DNA of 64,000 nucleotides, from positions 186,001 through 250,000 of the forward strand of contig JBAZEK010000002.1 of the NCBI GenBank assembly GCA_041653995.1. Direction: 5' to 3'. Each line of letters begins with the position of its first letter. Positions within the stretch are counted from its first letter, which is position 1. The DNA comes from Dehalococcoidia bacterium. GTDB taxonomy: Bacteria; Chloroflexota; Dehalococcoidia; GIF9; UBA5629. The notes under the pieces are model-generated. The model made no database searches. It saw only the letters and a list, made by a program, of their open reading frames with translations, and was not told the origin of the DNA. The position numbers were made by a program, and so were the translations under genes. Shown here piece by piece: positions 51,455 to 59,978 of this stretch.

Positions 51455-52813
51455 ATGCAGGACAAACTGTTTTCCGTTATCCGCAAGCTCAAAGCTGATT
51501 ACGTCGAGGTCCGCCTTGATGAGAGCCAGTCGAGCCGGCTGGTCTTCCGGGGCGAGCGCTTGGAAGAGGCGGGCAGGACGGCCGGCGCGGGCGGCTGCGT
51601 GCGCGCGCTGGTGAAAGGAGGATGGGGCTTTGCCAGCTTTAACAGTCCGGGCAGGATGGCGGAGAGCGCTGCCCTGGCGGTGGAGCAGGCCGCCCATGTG
51701 GGCAAAGGAAAGAGCGAGTTCAGCCCCGCCCAGGCCGTCGTCGATAAGATTGACGCCGAGTATAAGAAGAATCCTCTGGCAGTCACCCTCTCGGCCAAGA
51801 AGTCGCTGCTGGATGAGTATAACCGCATCATGCTTGAAATACCGGACATCCAGACTACCAGCATCGGTTACGGTGATATCAGAAAGAAGGTCATTTTCGC
51901 CAACTCCGACGGCTCTTATATTGAGCAAAGCCGCATAGACTTGAACCTGCGCCTGTCAGCCATCGCCAGCCGCAACGGCGACGTCCAGCAGGTCGGCCTG
52001 AGTATAGGCAGCAAGGGTGATTTCTCAACCGTGGAAGGCCTGCAGGAGAAGGTGCGGGGCATCGCCCGGCGGGCCGCGGCCATGCTCTCCGCTCCCGAGG
52101 TCAAAGGGGGAACCTACACCGTGGTCCTTGACCCGGTGCTGGCGGGCGTATTCGTTCATGAGGCTTTCGGCCATCTCTCAGAAGCAGACCATATCTATGA
52201 GAATCCCCAGATGCGGGAAATAATGGTTCTGGGTCGCAGGTTCGGCGGACAACATCTCAATATCGTGGACGGCGCGGCCTTGCCGGGTCTGCGCGGCAGC
52301 TACAGGTATGATGACGAAGGGACGCCTGCCGGCAAGACTTATCTGATCAAAGAAGGGGTGCTCAACAGCCGGCTTCATTCCCGTGAGACGGCCGCTAAAA
52401 TGGGGGAGAAACCCACCGGCAACGCACGCGCTATTAATTATGCCTATCCGCCCATAGTGCGCATGACCAATACCTATATCGAGCCTGGATGCACCACGTT
52501 CGACGAGATGATAGGCGGGATCAAGGAAGGTGTTTACGCCAGGGACTGGTACGGCGGCACAACCAGCCTCGAGATGTTCACTTTCTCTGCCGGCGAAGCT
52601 TACATGATCAGGGACGGTAAGATCGCTGAGATGATCAGACCGGTGGTCCTGAGCGGCAATGTCTTCACAACGCTGCACAATATAGATGCGATCGGCAATG
52701 ACCTTGATATGAACCAGGGCGGAGGCTGCGGAAAAGCCGGCCAATCGCCGCTACCCGTCTCCAACGGCAGCCCTCACATAAGAATTCAGAACTGCCTGGT
52801 GGGGGGCAAATAA
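51455..52813 (+). CDS. tldD: Metalloprotease TldD
   Basis: 452 residues from the ATG at 51455. An earlier in-frame ATG at 51356 would add 33 residues unlike the family, while an extended -10 box (TGCTAAAAT, 51427-51435) lies inside that extension and GGAAAGG precedes the chosen ATG. The zinc motif HEAFGH is at about 235-240 and the third ligand is expected in NQGGGCGKAGQ. TldD and TldE form a heterodimeric protease that trims unfolded peptides and matures microcin-like or RiPP precursors in other bacteria. tldE starts 2 bases after the stop. Confidence 0.95.
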   Translation: MQDKLFSVIRKLKADYVEVRLDESQSSRLVFRGERLEEAGRTAGAGGCVRALVKGGWGFASFNSPGRMAESAALAVEQAAHVGKGKSEFSPAQAVVDKIDAEYKKNPLAVTLSAKKSLLDEYNRIMLEIPDIQTTSIGYGDIRKKVIFANSDGSYIEQSRIDLNLRLSAIASRNGDVQQVGLSIGSKGDFSTVEGLQEKVRGIARRAAAMLSAPEVKGGTYTVVLDPVLAGVFVHEAFGHLSEADHIYENPQMREIMVLGRRFGGQHLNIVDGAALPGLRGSYRYDDEGTPAGKTYLIKEGVLNSRLHSRETAAKMGEKPTGNARAINYAYPPIVRMTNTYIEPGCTTFDEMIGGIKEGVYARDWYGGTTSLEMFTFSAGEAYMIRDGKIAEMIRPVVLSGNVFTTLHNIDAIGNDLDMNQGGGCGKAGQSPLPVSNGSPHIRIQNCLVGGK

Positions 52814-52814
52814 A

Positions 52815-54113
52815 ATGGAAGAGATACTTGAGATCGCCCGCAGGTCTGCAGACAGCGCCGAAGTTTGCCGCGTAACATCCATCAGGACTCCGGTCCAGTT
52901 CGAGGCCAACCGCCTCAAGCAGATCCAGACCAAGGAATCGGTCTCCGTCGCCCTTCGCCTGATCAAGAACGGTAAAATGGGCTTCGCCCAGGCCAGCGGC
53001 GATATCGCCCCCGCCGACCTGGTTGACATGGCGCTCGAGACCAGCCAGTTCGGCTACACGGTGGATTTCGACTTCCCCGCACTCGGGCCTTACGAAGAAG
53101 TCGCCGTCTACGATGCGCAGGTCGAACGTGTCGGTATCGATAGTCTGATCAGCCTCGGCCAGGCCGTCGTCGACGCCGTGTGTGCCAATACGCCCGGTAT
53201 TCTATGCGAGGGCAGCATATCGCGCGGTATGTCCACCTTCGAAATCGCTGTCAGCGGAGGCGGGCGCGCATCATGCAGGCGCACAAATTTCAGTATCAGC
53301 ATGGACGGTATGCTGGTCAGGGACGGGGACATTCTGTATGTCGGTGACATACGCAGCTCCTGCCGTCCCGTCACCGACCCTGAGCCGGTTGCGGGCGAGA
53401 TCATCAGGCAGCTCGACCTGGCCAGGAACAATGCCTCCATCAAGTCGGGCGCCATGCCGGTGATTTTCACGCCTTTCGGCGTGGCAGGTTCGCTTCTGGC
53501 CCCTCTCATATCCGCCTTTAACGGCAAGACCGTGCTGGACGGCGCCTCGCCCATCAAAGATAAAAAGGGCGCGGTTATATTCGACAGCCGACTCTCTTTA
53601 TTCGATGATCCCACCATACCCTACCAGCCGGGAAGCACGCCTTTCGATGACGAGGGGGTGCCGGCAAGGCGCAACGCGCTGATCGACCACGGGACGGTGG
53701 TTCAATTCTATTATGACCTGCATACGGCGGCGCTGGCGGGATCATCGAGCACGGGCAATGGCGGCCGCAACGGAGGAATGCCCGCCCCGGCGGTCCACGC
53801 GCTGGTGATCGAAGGCGGGAAGACATCCCTGGCCGATATGGTCAAAGATATGAAAGAAGGGCTGATTATCGAGCAAATGATGGGCGCCGAACAGGGAAAC
53901 ATACTCAACGGGGATTTCAGCGGCAATGTGCTGCTGGGTTACAAGGTTGAGAAAGGGGAAATCACCGGCAGGGTCAAGGACACCATGGTCTCCGGCAACG
54001 TATATCAGCTATTGAAAGAGGTCCCGGCCATGGGCAGCGACAGCCGCTGGATAGCCGGCTATGTGAACACACCGAGCATCTACTGCCCCTCTATCTCCGT
54101 TGCAGCGAAATAA
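52815..54113 (+). CDS. tldE: TldE/PmbA-family protein
   Basis: 432 residues homologous in fold to TldD but lacking the HExxxH motif, as expected for the non-catalytic partner. Landmarks are VSVALRLIKNGKMGFAQAS, LSLFDDPTIPYQPGSTPFDD, LAGSSSTGNGGRNGG and GDFSGNVLLGYKVEKGE. It completes the active-site tunnel of the TldD-TldE protease. It is probably cotranscribed with tldD, the PAC2 gene (5-base gap) and the HEAT-repeat gene. Confidence 0.95.
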   Translation: MEEILEIARRSADSAEVCRVTSIRTPVQFEANRLKQIQTKESVSVALRLIKNGKMGFAQASGDIAPADLVDMALETSQFGYTVDFDFPALGPYEEVAVYDAQVERVGIDSLISLGQAVVDAVCANTPGILCEGSISRGMSTFEIAVSGGGRASCRRTNFSISMDGMLVRDGDILYVGDIRSSCRPVTDPEPVAGEIIRQLDLARNNASIKSGAMPVIFTPFGVAGSLLAPLISAFNGKTVLDGASPIKDKKGAVIFDSRLSLFDDPTIPYQPGSTPFDDEGVPARRNALIDHGTVVQFYYDLHTAALAGSSSTGNGGRNGGMPAPAVHALVIEGGKTSLADMVKDMKEGLIIEQMMGAEQGNILNGDFSGNVLLGYKVEKGEITGRVKDTMVSGNVYQLLKEVPAMGSDSRWIAGYVNTPSIYCPSISVAAK

Positions 54114-54118
54114 AAGAA

Positions 54119-54934
54119 ATGAAGAAACTGGTCAATTTTCGCAAGGAACCGCGGCCGCGCGCCTGCGACATGGTGGCGGCATGGCCGGGCATCGGCAACC
54201 TTTCCCTTATCGTAACGCGCTACCTGAGGGAGAAGCTGGGCGCAGAGGAGATAGGGGAGATCGAGCCCTTCACCTTCTTCGACCCTATCGGCGTGATGGT
54301 CAAGGACAACATCGTCGAAACTCCGCAATTCCCCGAAGGTAAGTTCTTCTACTGGCATAATGCGTCCGGCAAAAAGGACATCCTCTTTTTCATCAGCGAT
54401 GAGCAGCCGGCCTACAAAGGTTACGACCTGGCTAACTTTATTCTCGATATAGCCAGGAAATTCAAGGTTCAACGTATTTACACATTTGCAGCCGCTATCG
54501 CCAAGATTCACCATACCGAGCAGCCCAAGGTATGGGGCGTGGCCACCGACGCGTCGCTGGTCGCCTACCTCAAGAAGTTTGATGTGGTTCTGCGCGGTCG
54601 TCTTCAGATCGCAGGATTGAACGGCCTGCTGCTGGGAGTTGCCAGGGAACGTTCCATGGAAGGCATCTGCCTCCTGGGGGAGGTCCCCTCTTACACCACG
54701 CGAATACCCAATCCCAAGGCTTCGCTGGCCGTATTGAAGGTGCTGCTTCAGGTGCTCGAAGTCGAGATCGATCTCAGCGAGCTGGCCAAAATGGCCGAGG
54801 AGTCGGACCAGCAGATGAAACGGTTGGCTGCCCAGGCTATGGGTGAATATATAGACCGCTACACGCGTCCGGTATGGCCGCCCCCGGAGGACGAGGGCGA
54901 ATTCGAGGACGAAGAGGAAGAGGAGGAGGAATGA
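54119..54934 (+). CDS. PAC2-family protein with polyglutamate tail
   Basis: 271 residues with the PAC2 layout: AWPGIGNLSLIVTRYLREKL, FFYWHNASGKKDILFFISDE, VQRIYTFAAAIAKIHH, VWGVATDASL and GLNGLLLGVARERSMEG. The C-terminus from about 252 is almost entirely acidic (EDEGEFEDEEEEEEE), encoded by a purine-only stretch that also supplies the ribosome-binding site of the next gene. Archaeal and eukaryotic PAC2 proteins help assemble proteasomes; no proteasome gene is here. Its position after tldD-tldE suggests peptide or protein quality control, by inference. Confidence 0.88.
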   Translation: MKKLVNFRKEPRPRACDMVAAWPGIGNLSLIVTRYLREKLGAEEIGEIEPFTFFDPIGVMVKDNIVETPQFPEGKFFYWHNASGKKDILFFISDEQPAYKGYDLANFILDIARKFKVQRIYTFAAAIAKIHHTEQPKVWGVATDASLVAYLKKFDVVLRGRLQIAGLNGLLLGVARERSMEGICLLGEVPSYTTRIPNPKASLAVLKVLLQVLEVEIDLSELAKMAEESDQQMKRLAAQAMGEYIDRYTRPVWPPPEDEGEFEDEEEEEEE

Positions 54935-55863
54935 GTGAATCACAGCCGCCGCTGAGTGCAATTATCGCGAAAACACTGTATTCGAATGACGAGATCAGTC
55001 ACTCCGACCTGGCCCGACTATCTAATTTGAACGATGACGACCTGTCGCAATATAAGAGGGCCTGGAACAGCGCCCACCTGGAAAGGCGCGCATTGATCAT
55101 ATCAAAGCTGCGCAGCATGGGCGAGGACGACGCCAGGCTGGATTTCACACGCATATTCAAGTTTTGCCTCGATGATATCGATGCTGGTATACGTATCAAA
55201 GCGCTTGAAGGGCTGGAGCTGGAAGACAAATACAATTTCGCCCTGCCGGTAATCAAAACGCTCAAGATGGATGAGTCGCCGGAGGTAAGGGAAGCCGCCG
55301 CCCGGGTGATGGGTAAATTCGCACTCATGGCTGAGCTGGGGGAGCTTCCTGCGGCTGTGGGTGACGATATATTCGATGCCCTGCTCGGCGTGCTGGAGAA
55401 TCCTTCCGAACCAGATTCGCTACGAAGGCGGGCGCTGGAGTCCATCTCGCCCTTCCGGCAGGAACCCGTGGCGAGCTACATTGAGGACTTTTACTTCAGC
55501 GAGAACCCGGCGCTCAAGGCCAGCGCCATATTCGCCATGGGCCGCAACTGCGATACCCGCTGGCTGGACTACCTGAATAAAGAGCTGCAGGATAGCAACG
55601 CGCGGTTTCGATGCGAGGCGGCACGGGCCTGTGGCGATATAGAAGAAGAGGATACCGTCCCCGGCCTGCTTAATTTATTGAACGACGTTGATCACGATGT
55701 GCAGGAAGCCGCCATTGCAGCCCTGGGCAAAATCGGCGGCCAAAAGGCCAGGGACGCCCTTAGCAAACTGAAAACATCACCTGAAAACAGGATTAAAGAA
55801 GCGGCCATGTCCGCGCTGACAGAGCTTGAGATTTGCCAGGATCCACTATCTTCGAGTTCCTGA
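54931..55863 (+). CDS. HEAT-repeat protein
   Basis: 310 residues from the ATG at 54931, which overlaps the PAC2 stop as ATGA and has a GGAGGAGGA ribosome-binding site; a frame extending to 54874 is less likely. From about residue 75 at least six helical repeats follow: DAGIRIKALEGLEL, SPEVREAAARVMGKF, PALKASAIFAMGRN, NARFRCEAARACGDI, DHDVQEAAIAALGKI and ENRIKEAAMSALTEL. HEAT-like arrays are protein-binding scaffolds, sometimes linked to phycobilin-lyase-like families. Coupled translation suggests that it works with the PAC2 protein. Confidence 0.85.
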   Translation: MSESQPPLSAIIAKTLYSNDEISHSDLARLSNLNDDDLSQYKRAWNSAHLERRALIISKLRSMGEDDARLDFTRIFKFCLDDIDAGIRIKALEGLELEDKYNFALPVIKTLKMDESPEVREAAARVMGKFALMAELGELPAAVGDDIFDALLGVLENPSEPDSLRRRALESISPFRQEPVASYIEDFYFSENPALKASAIFAMGRNCDTRWLDYLNKELQDSNARFRCEAARACGDIEEEDTVPGLLNLLNDVDHDVQEAAIAALGKIGGQKARDALSKLKTSPENRIKEAAMSALTELEICQDPLSSSS

Positions 55864-56393
55864 AACGGCAATCTGTGCTTGCAGGGGATAAAGTCCGGCT
55901 TCGTCCCCGTCGGCTGGATGACGCCGCAGCCGAGTACAGATGGCGTCTGGATGAAGAGCTGTGCCGGCTGGACGCCACTGAACTACTCACATGTAGCTAC
56001 GAAGAATTCCATTTGAAATACAGCGCTGAACTGGAGTTCCCCGGCCTGACCCACACCCTCGCCATCGATACGCTGGACCCCATCCATATAGGCAGCTGCA
56101 GCCTTTTCAATTTTAACCTGGCGGGAAACACGGCCGAAATCGGGATAATGTTAGGCGAGAAGACGTACTGGGGACGAGGTTACGGGGAAGACGCGTTGAA
56201 CACCTTTATGCTCGACATTTTCGAGGCCTCCGGATTGCAGAGCCTGATCCTGCGTACGCTTGACTGGAACGTGCGCGCCCGGGCCTGCTTCGAGAAATGC
56301 GGCTTCGCGCCGCGCGGAGATATAGTGCGGGGAGAGCACCGTTTCGTAATCATGCAGGTGGAGCGGGGAGCGGTTCTGAACAAGGGTCAGTGA
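55833..56393 (+). CDS. GNAT-family N-acetyltransferase
   Basis: 186 residues from a TTG at 55833, overlapping the HEAT gene by 31 bases. A GTG at 55875 is a second candidate, but the extra leader (FEFLKRQSVLAGDKVRLRP) looks like related acetyltransferases. RimJ/RimL-type features: VRLRPRRLDDA, YWGRGYGEDALNTF for acetyl-CoA binding, and NVRARACFEKCGF. It acetylates an amine, perhaps a protein N-terminus or an antibiotic; the substrate is unknown. It converges with speE, overlapping by 7 bases. Confidence 0.85.
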   Translation: MPGSTIFEFLKRQSVLAGDKVRLRPRRLDDAAAEYRWRLDEELCRLDATELLTCSYEEFHLKYSAELEFPGLTHTLAIDTLDPIHIGSCSLFNFNLAGNTAEIGIMLGEKTYWGRGYGEDALNTFMLDIFEASGLQSLILRTLDWNVRARACFEKCGFAPRGDIVRGEHRFVIMQVERGAVLNKGQ

Positions 56394-57313
56394 ACCGCTA
56401 TGGGCGAGGCGTCGGTTATAATACGGCGCGAACGGCTTAACTTGCGGCGCAGCCTCAGCGGCAGCGAGAAAAGCCCCCGGTGGGCGATGCCGTCATAAGA
56501 ACGCAGCTTGCCGCTGACCCTGTCCGCCATCCTGCTGTTGATCTCCCTGGGCGACAGGCGCGCCGGGTCGAGCGAGTCGGATGCCGTATGAAATCCCCAC
56601 AGGTCTACAAAGGACGGCACATAGACCTGGTAGGGGCGCACGATCTTGAAGATGCTTTTCAAAGTGCCGTTGATGGCCACGAAATTATGCAGGTTGATCC
56701 AGCCGGACTGGCCGGACTGCACCACCATGATGCCTCCCGGCTTCAGTTTGTCCCTGACGAGCTTGTAGAATTCCTGCGTGTATAGCATGCGGGCCGGTCC
56801 CTCCTCCACCGGGTCTGCCAGGTCGATCACAGCCACGTCGAAACGTTCCTTTGTCTCAGCGATGTACTTTCTGGCATCGTCGTGGAGGACGACCGCCCTT
56901 TTATCATCGAATGATCCCTGGTGAAAGGTCGGCAGGTACTTGCGGCACAGCCTGACCACCTCACCATCTATATCAACCATCACCGCCCTGCTTACCGTCC
57001 TGTGTTTCAGCACGTCGCGCAGGGTCGCTCCCTCGCCGCCGCCGGCTATAAACACCTTCTCCGGATTGGGATGGGCCAGCATGGCCGGATGGACCAGGGA
57101 TTCGTGATAGATGAACTCGTCTTTTTCGCCGGACTGGATCTTTCCGTCCAGCACCAGGCAGATGCCGAAGGTATGGGTCTGGGATATCTGAGCATGCTGA
57201 AAGCGCGTTTTCCGGTCGTGCAGTACCCGCCGCACGCCGTGGATCTGCACCAGGTCGTCGGTCAGTTCATCGATGAGCCACCTTTTGCTGTCGAAATAGT
57301 CCGGCCTGGCCAT
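56387..57313 (-). CDS. speE: Polyamine aminopropyltransferase, thermospermine-synthase-like
   Basis: 308 residues. SAM-type fold with FIAGGGEGATLRDVLKH and MVDIDGEVVRLCRKYLP. The substrate loop is DLADPVEEGPARMLYTQEF rather than the DSxDP form of classical spermidine synthases. That DLADP...GP...LYT pattern and PSFVDLWGFHTASD resemble plant ACL5/thermospermine synthases. It transfers aminopropyl from decarboxylated SAM, made by the adjacent speD product, to putrescine, spermidine or agmatine. It starts immediately after the speD stop with no gap. Confidence 0.92.
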   Translation of the reverse strand: MARPDYFDSKRWLIDELTDDLVQIHGVRRVLHDRKTRFQHAQISQTHTFGICLVLDGKIQSGEKDEFIYHESLVHPAMLAHPNPEKVFIAGGGEGATLRDVLKHRTVSRAVMVDIDGEVVRLCRKYLPTFHQGSFDDKRAVVLHDDARKYIAETKERFDVAVIDLADPVEEGPARMLYTQEFYKLVRDKLKPGGIMVVQSGQSGWINLHNFVAINGTLKSIFKIVRPYQVYVPSFVDLWGFHTASDSLDPARLSPREINSRMADRVSGKLRSYDGIAHRGLFSLPLRLRRKLSRSRRIITDASPIAVH

Positions 57314-57688
57314 CTACCTTCCCGCCGCCGCCGGGCTCTCCATCAAGACGCCCCGCTTTAACTCTATATAAGATGTGGATTTGGCTTTCAATTTCTCCGC
57401 CAGAGGCTTGACGGCCTTTGCCGGCTGGATGACCTCGCCGCAGGTAAAAACATCCACGGCGGCGTAGCAAAATTCCGGCCAAGTATGTATGGATATATGC
57501 GATTCCGCGATGATGACGACGCCGCTGATCCCCTGAGGTGAAAATTGGTAAAAGGAATCCTTGATCACGGTCGCCCCGATCAATACCGCCACTGCGTTGA
57601 GCGCCTCTCTTAGATATTCCATATCGTTGAGAAGCCCTGCGTCGCAGTCTTTCAATTCCAACAGCATATGTTTTCCCAGGGCGATCAA
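57314..57688 (-). CDS. speD: S-adenosylmethionine decarboxylase proenzyme
   Basis: 124 residues, the short bacterial/archaeal (SpeH) type. The cleavage site is ESHISIHTWPE with pyruvoyl-forming Ser63, and the catalytic pocket has CGEVIQPAKA and DVFTC. Autocleavage yields alpha and beta chains and a pyruvoyl cofactor. It supplies decarboxylated SAM to the coupled aminopropyltransferase. The start is TTG with AGGAGG upstream. It is divergent from the cysteine-rich protein gene across 184 bases. Confidence 0.96.
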   Translation of the reverse strand: MIALGKHMLLELKDCDAGLLNDMEYLREALNAVAVLIGATVIKDSFYQFSPQGISGVVIIAESHISIHTWPEFCYAAVDVFTCGEVIQPAKAVKPLAEKLKAKSTSYIELKRGVLMESPAAAGR

Positions 57689-57808
57689 GCGGTTTTCCTC
57701 CTTAAGACAGCATTACATAAATCATAAAACATGCTATTATTAATGCAAAACAGAGTGTAATTTTATATTTTATGTTGACTTATTTCAAGAAATACACTAA
57801 GCTGACTA

Positions 57809-57837
57809 TTGACAAAGTCTATTTGACCTTGTAAAAT
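57809..57837 (+). promoter_or_regulatory. Near-consensus promoter of the cysteine-rich exported protein
   Basis: TTGACA (57809-57814), exactly 17 bases, and TAAAAT (57832-57837). The transcript would start near 57844, leaving about 29 bases before the GTG at 57873 with AAGGAGG inside. It is the best promoter match in the window. The flanking region 57700-57840 is strongly AT-rich. Confidence 0.85.
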
Positions 57838-57872
57838 TCGTTCAAAATTCACTATTTAAGGAGGCGTATGCC

Positions 57873-58556
57873 GTGAGGAGAATTTTTGGAACCCTCGTTG
57901 CAATCGTAGTGGCTTTATCTTTAGTTTTGATACCGGCCACTGTCTCAGCCGACCTCGGCAAATGCACGGGTTGGGACAAAGTTAAATGGGAAAACAACCA
58001 GAATTCCTGGAAGCTATACCTCCAGCACTGGGGAAGGACGCCCACCAGCGCCATGTCCAGACTTGCTGGTCTGTGCGGCCCGGATAAGCTTTGTTCCGGC
58101 GTATGCAACACATCCCAATGTCCCAAGCCCACGGGCTGCGACATCAACGAATGCCTGGGTGGCTGCAGCAACTGCAATACACAGGCAGGAACTCTTGGAT
58201 CAGCATGTGACGATTCCAAGAAATGTCTCAATCCCGAGACCAAGCCCACCTCTCTTCCTCTGGATGACTGCCCGCTCAATTGTCCGGCCAATGCCACCAC
58301 CGCCGGCCTCGGCACTTCCAAGTGCTCCGGCTGCTGGGGCAAGAGCCTGTCCTATGCCAACAAGAGCTGGGCTGCCGCCGATATCGGCACGAGGTCCAAC
58401 ATCAATAATACCCACATGAACCACAGGGGCACATCTCCCATCGGTGGCGGCGACTGGGGTATCACCGGTTGCCCGCATCCCGAGTGCGTGTCTCTCACCT
58501 GGTGCCTGCAGAACAACCTTCTGGCCAAGTGCAAGTCCTGCAGCAGCGGCAAATAA
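57873..58556 (+). CDS. Exported 20-cysteine protein of unknown function
   Basis: 227 residues from a GTG start (AAGGAGG 8 bases upstream; an ATG at 57868 is out of frame and stops at once). A Sec signal peptide (MRRIFGTLVAIVVALSLVLI) with predicted cleavage after VSA gives a mature chain of about 200 residues with 20 cysteines, an even number. Cysteines occur in CxxxC and CxxC spacings (CSGVCNTSQC, CLGGCSNC, CSGCWG, CKSCSSGK). A middle part has NNTHMNHRGTSPIGGGDWG. There is no CxxCH haem motif and no lipobox. Disulfide-rich or metal-binding surface protein is inferred. A strong promoter and terminator suggest high expression. Confidence 0.82.
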   Translation: MRRIFGTLVAIVVALSLVLIPATVSADLGKCTGWDKVKWENNQNSWKLYLQHWGRTPTSAMSRLAGLCGPDKLCSGVCNTSQCPKPTGCDINECLGGCSNCNTQAGTLGSACDDSKKCLNPETKPTSLPLDDCPLNCPANATTAGLGTSKCSGCWGKSLSYANKSWAAADIGTRSNINNTHMNHRGTSPIGGGDWGITGCPHPECVSLTWCLQNNLLAKCKSCSSGK

Positions 58557-58581
58557 ATCTCGACACAATTGATTTGAAAAT

Positions 58582-58622
58582 AAATAAGCGCTGCCCCGAT
58601 CGGCAGCGCTTATTTATTTTAT
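58582..58622 (+). terminator. Strong intrinsic terminator after the cysteine-rich gene
   Basis: A perfect 14-bp stem, AAATAAGCGCTGCC (58582-58595) with GGCAGCGCTTATTT (58602-58615), a 6-base loop and ATTTTA downstream. It starts 25 bases after the stop codon. Confidence 0.92.
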
Positions 58623-58637
58623 TCTGATTACAGTTAC

Positions 58638-58877
58638 ATGGACGAGAAAGAAAAGCTGGTTACTGTCTATAAAGCCTGCGGGCAACCGGAGGCCGAGATA
58701 GTGAGGGGCAGGCTCGAAATAGAAGGTATACTTGCCCTGCTCAAATACGAAAGCATCGGCAGCGTATACGGCCTGACGGTGGACGGGCTGGGACAGGTGG
58801 AGGTACAGGTGCCCGCCAGGTTTGCCGACCGGGCAAGGGAGATAATCGGGTCAGCCGGCGAGGAAGTCGAAGATTAA
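58638..58877 (+). CDS. DUF2007-like signal-transducing-type small protein
   Basis: 79 residues. The pattern VTVYKACGQPEAEIVRGRLE then GILALLKYES, VDGLGQVEVQVPARFADRAREII fits DUF2007, a small ferredoxin-like fold sometimes called putative signal transducing protein. No Shine-Dalgarno is visible and the gene begins only 16 bases after the preceding terminator, so expression may rely on a weak local promoter or readthrough. Function unknown. It converges with the BioD-like gene (8 bases). Confidence 0.85.
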   Translation: MDEKEKLVTVYKACGQPEAEIVRGRLEIEGILALLKYESIGSVYGLTVDGLGQVEVQVPARFADRAREIIGSAGEEVED

Positions 58878-58885
58878 ACGACCTT

Positions 58886-59938
58886 TTATTTCAGCCCGAG
58901 CGCGATATTGAGGGACTTATAATCGAACCTGCTGTCGAGCAGGGCGGACATAGCCTGCAGCTTCTGTACTTGATGGAAGCCCGCGCCGGCCAGCGATTGC
59001 TCGATCCCTTTGACTATTTCATTGATATCTCTGTCAACCACGATCACCGGCACCTTTTTATCCTCGGATTTGACCATGACCGATGTCGAAGGCCTTTTGC
59101 CGCTGACCACCAGGCATTTGGTCGAAGTCTCCAGCGCAGCGAGCTGCATGTCGGCCCGCTCATGGCGGGTGACCACGGCCTTGTTGCGCAGCCTGTTATA
59201 GTAATCTCTGGCTGAATCGGGCGACATGGCGCCCAGCATAACATTCTCCACCAGCTCACCGGCCTTGTCCTTAAAATTGATGATCTCCCCACCCACAGCG
59301 CCGGCGATCTCCCCCACCGTCACGCCCAGCAGTGCTCTCGATTCGGGCAGCACGCCCAGCACCGCGATGCCCTTCTCCTTAAAGTAGGCGGCGCTTTCCG
59401 CCTGGACCATGGTTATCCTGGAAGAAGGCACCTGGTTCAACACCACTCCTATCAGCCTGCTCCCCAGCTTTTCGGCCGCCTGCAGGATACCAGCCTCGCG
59501 GTAATCCGAGCACCAGCAGAGCAGAAGTATCACACGGGCATCGAGCTTCTCGGCGATGGTATATGCGGCCAGAGTGGATACCTGGTCATTCTTGAATGCT
59601 CCGGGACTTTCGATAATTAAAATATCTTTGCCGGCGCCGGCCTTATCGCAGGCCGATTTAATTCCGGCGGAGAAGTTCTCAGCATCCTCCGAGAGGCTGC
59701 GCCACAGCTCGTCCTGTTTGACGTGTATCGGGCAGAGGAGTTCCCTGCTCTCGCCCAGTTCGAGGACCTGACCGATAAAGGCCGCATCCAGGCATTCATC
59801 TCCGGCGCCCTCCGCTTTTACATGTATGGGTTTGATATAGCCGATCCTTTTACCCGAATTGGCCAGTTTTTTACCTATACCGGCGCATAATGCCGTTTTC
59901 CCGCAGGGATCATAAGCCGCGATAAGTAAATTAGTCAT
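58886..59938 (-). CDS. BioD-like P-loop protein with DRTGG domain
   Basis: 350 residues. The N-terminal dethiobiotin-synthetase-like ATPase domain (1-215) has the P-loop AYDPCGKTALCAGIGKKLA, KPIHVK, IIESPG and VVLNQVPSS. The C-terminal DRTGG domain (about 215-330) has NVMLGAMSPDSARDYYNRL and VTRHERADMQLAALE. The same two domains form the N-terminal half of long phosphotransacetylases, where they are regulatory. No phosphotransacetylase domain is attached. It is probably a nucleotide- or metabolite-sensing regulator of acyl metabolism. Confidence 0.88.
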   Translation of the reverse strand: MTNLLIAAYDPCGKTALCAGIGKKLANSGKRIGYIKPIHVKAEGAGDECLDAAFIGQVLELGESRELLCPIHVKQDELWRSLSEDAENFSAGIKSACDKAGAGKDILIIESPGAFKNDQVSTLAAYTIAEKLDARVILLLCWCSDYREAGILQAAEKLGSRLIGVVLNQVPSSRITMVQAESAAYFKEKGIAVLGVLPESRALLGVTVGEIAGAVGGEIINFKDKAGELVENVMLGAMSPDSARDYYNRLRNKAVVTRHERADMQLAALETSTKCLVVSGKRPSTSVMVKSEDKKVPVIVVDRDINEIVKGIEQSLAGAGFHQVQKLQAMSALLDSRFDYKSLNIALGLK

Positions 59939-59978
59939 GGTGCCTCCTGAATTTTAGCCGGCAGACATTATACCATTC

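Noticed and set aside
54893..54931. Purine-only GA tract as a possible regulatory or triplex-forming repeat
   Set aside because: It is fully explained by polyglutamate codons plus the ribosome-binding site of the next gene.
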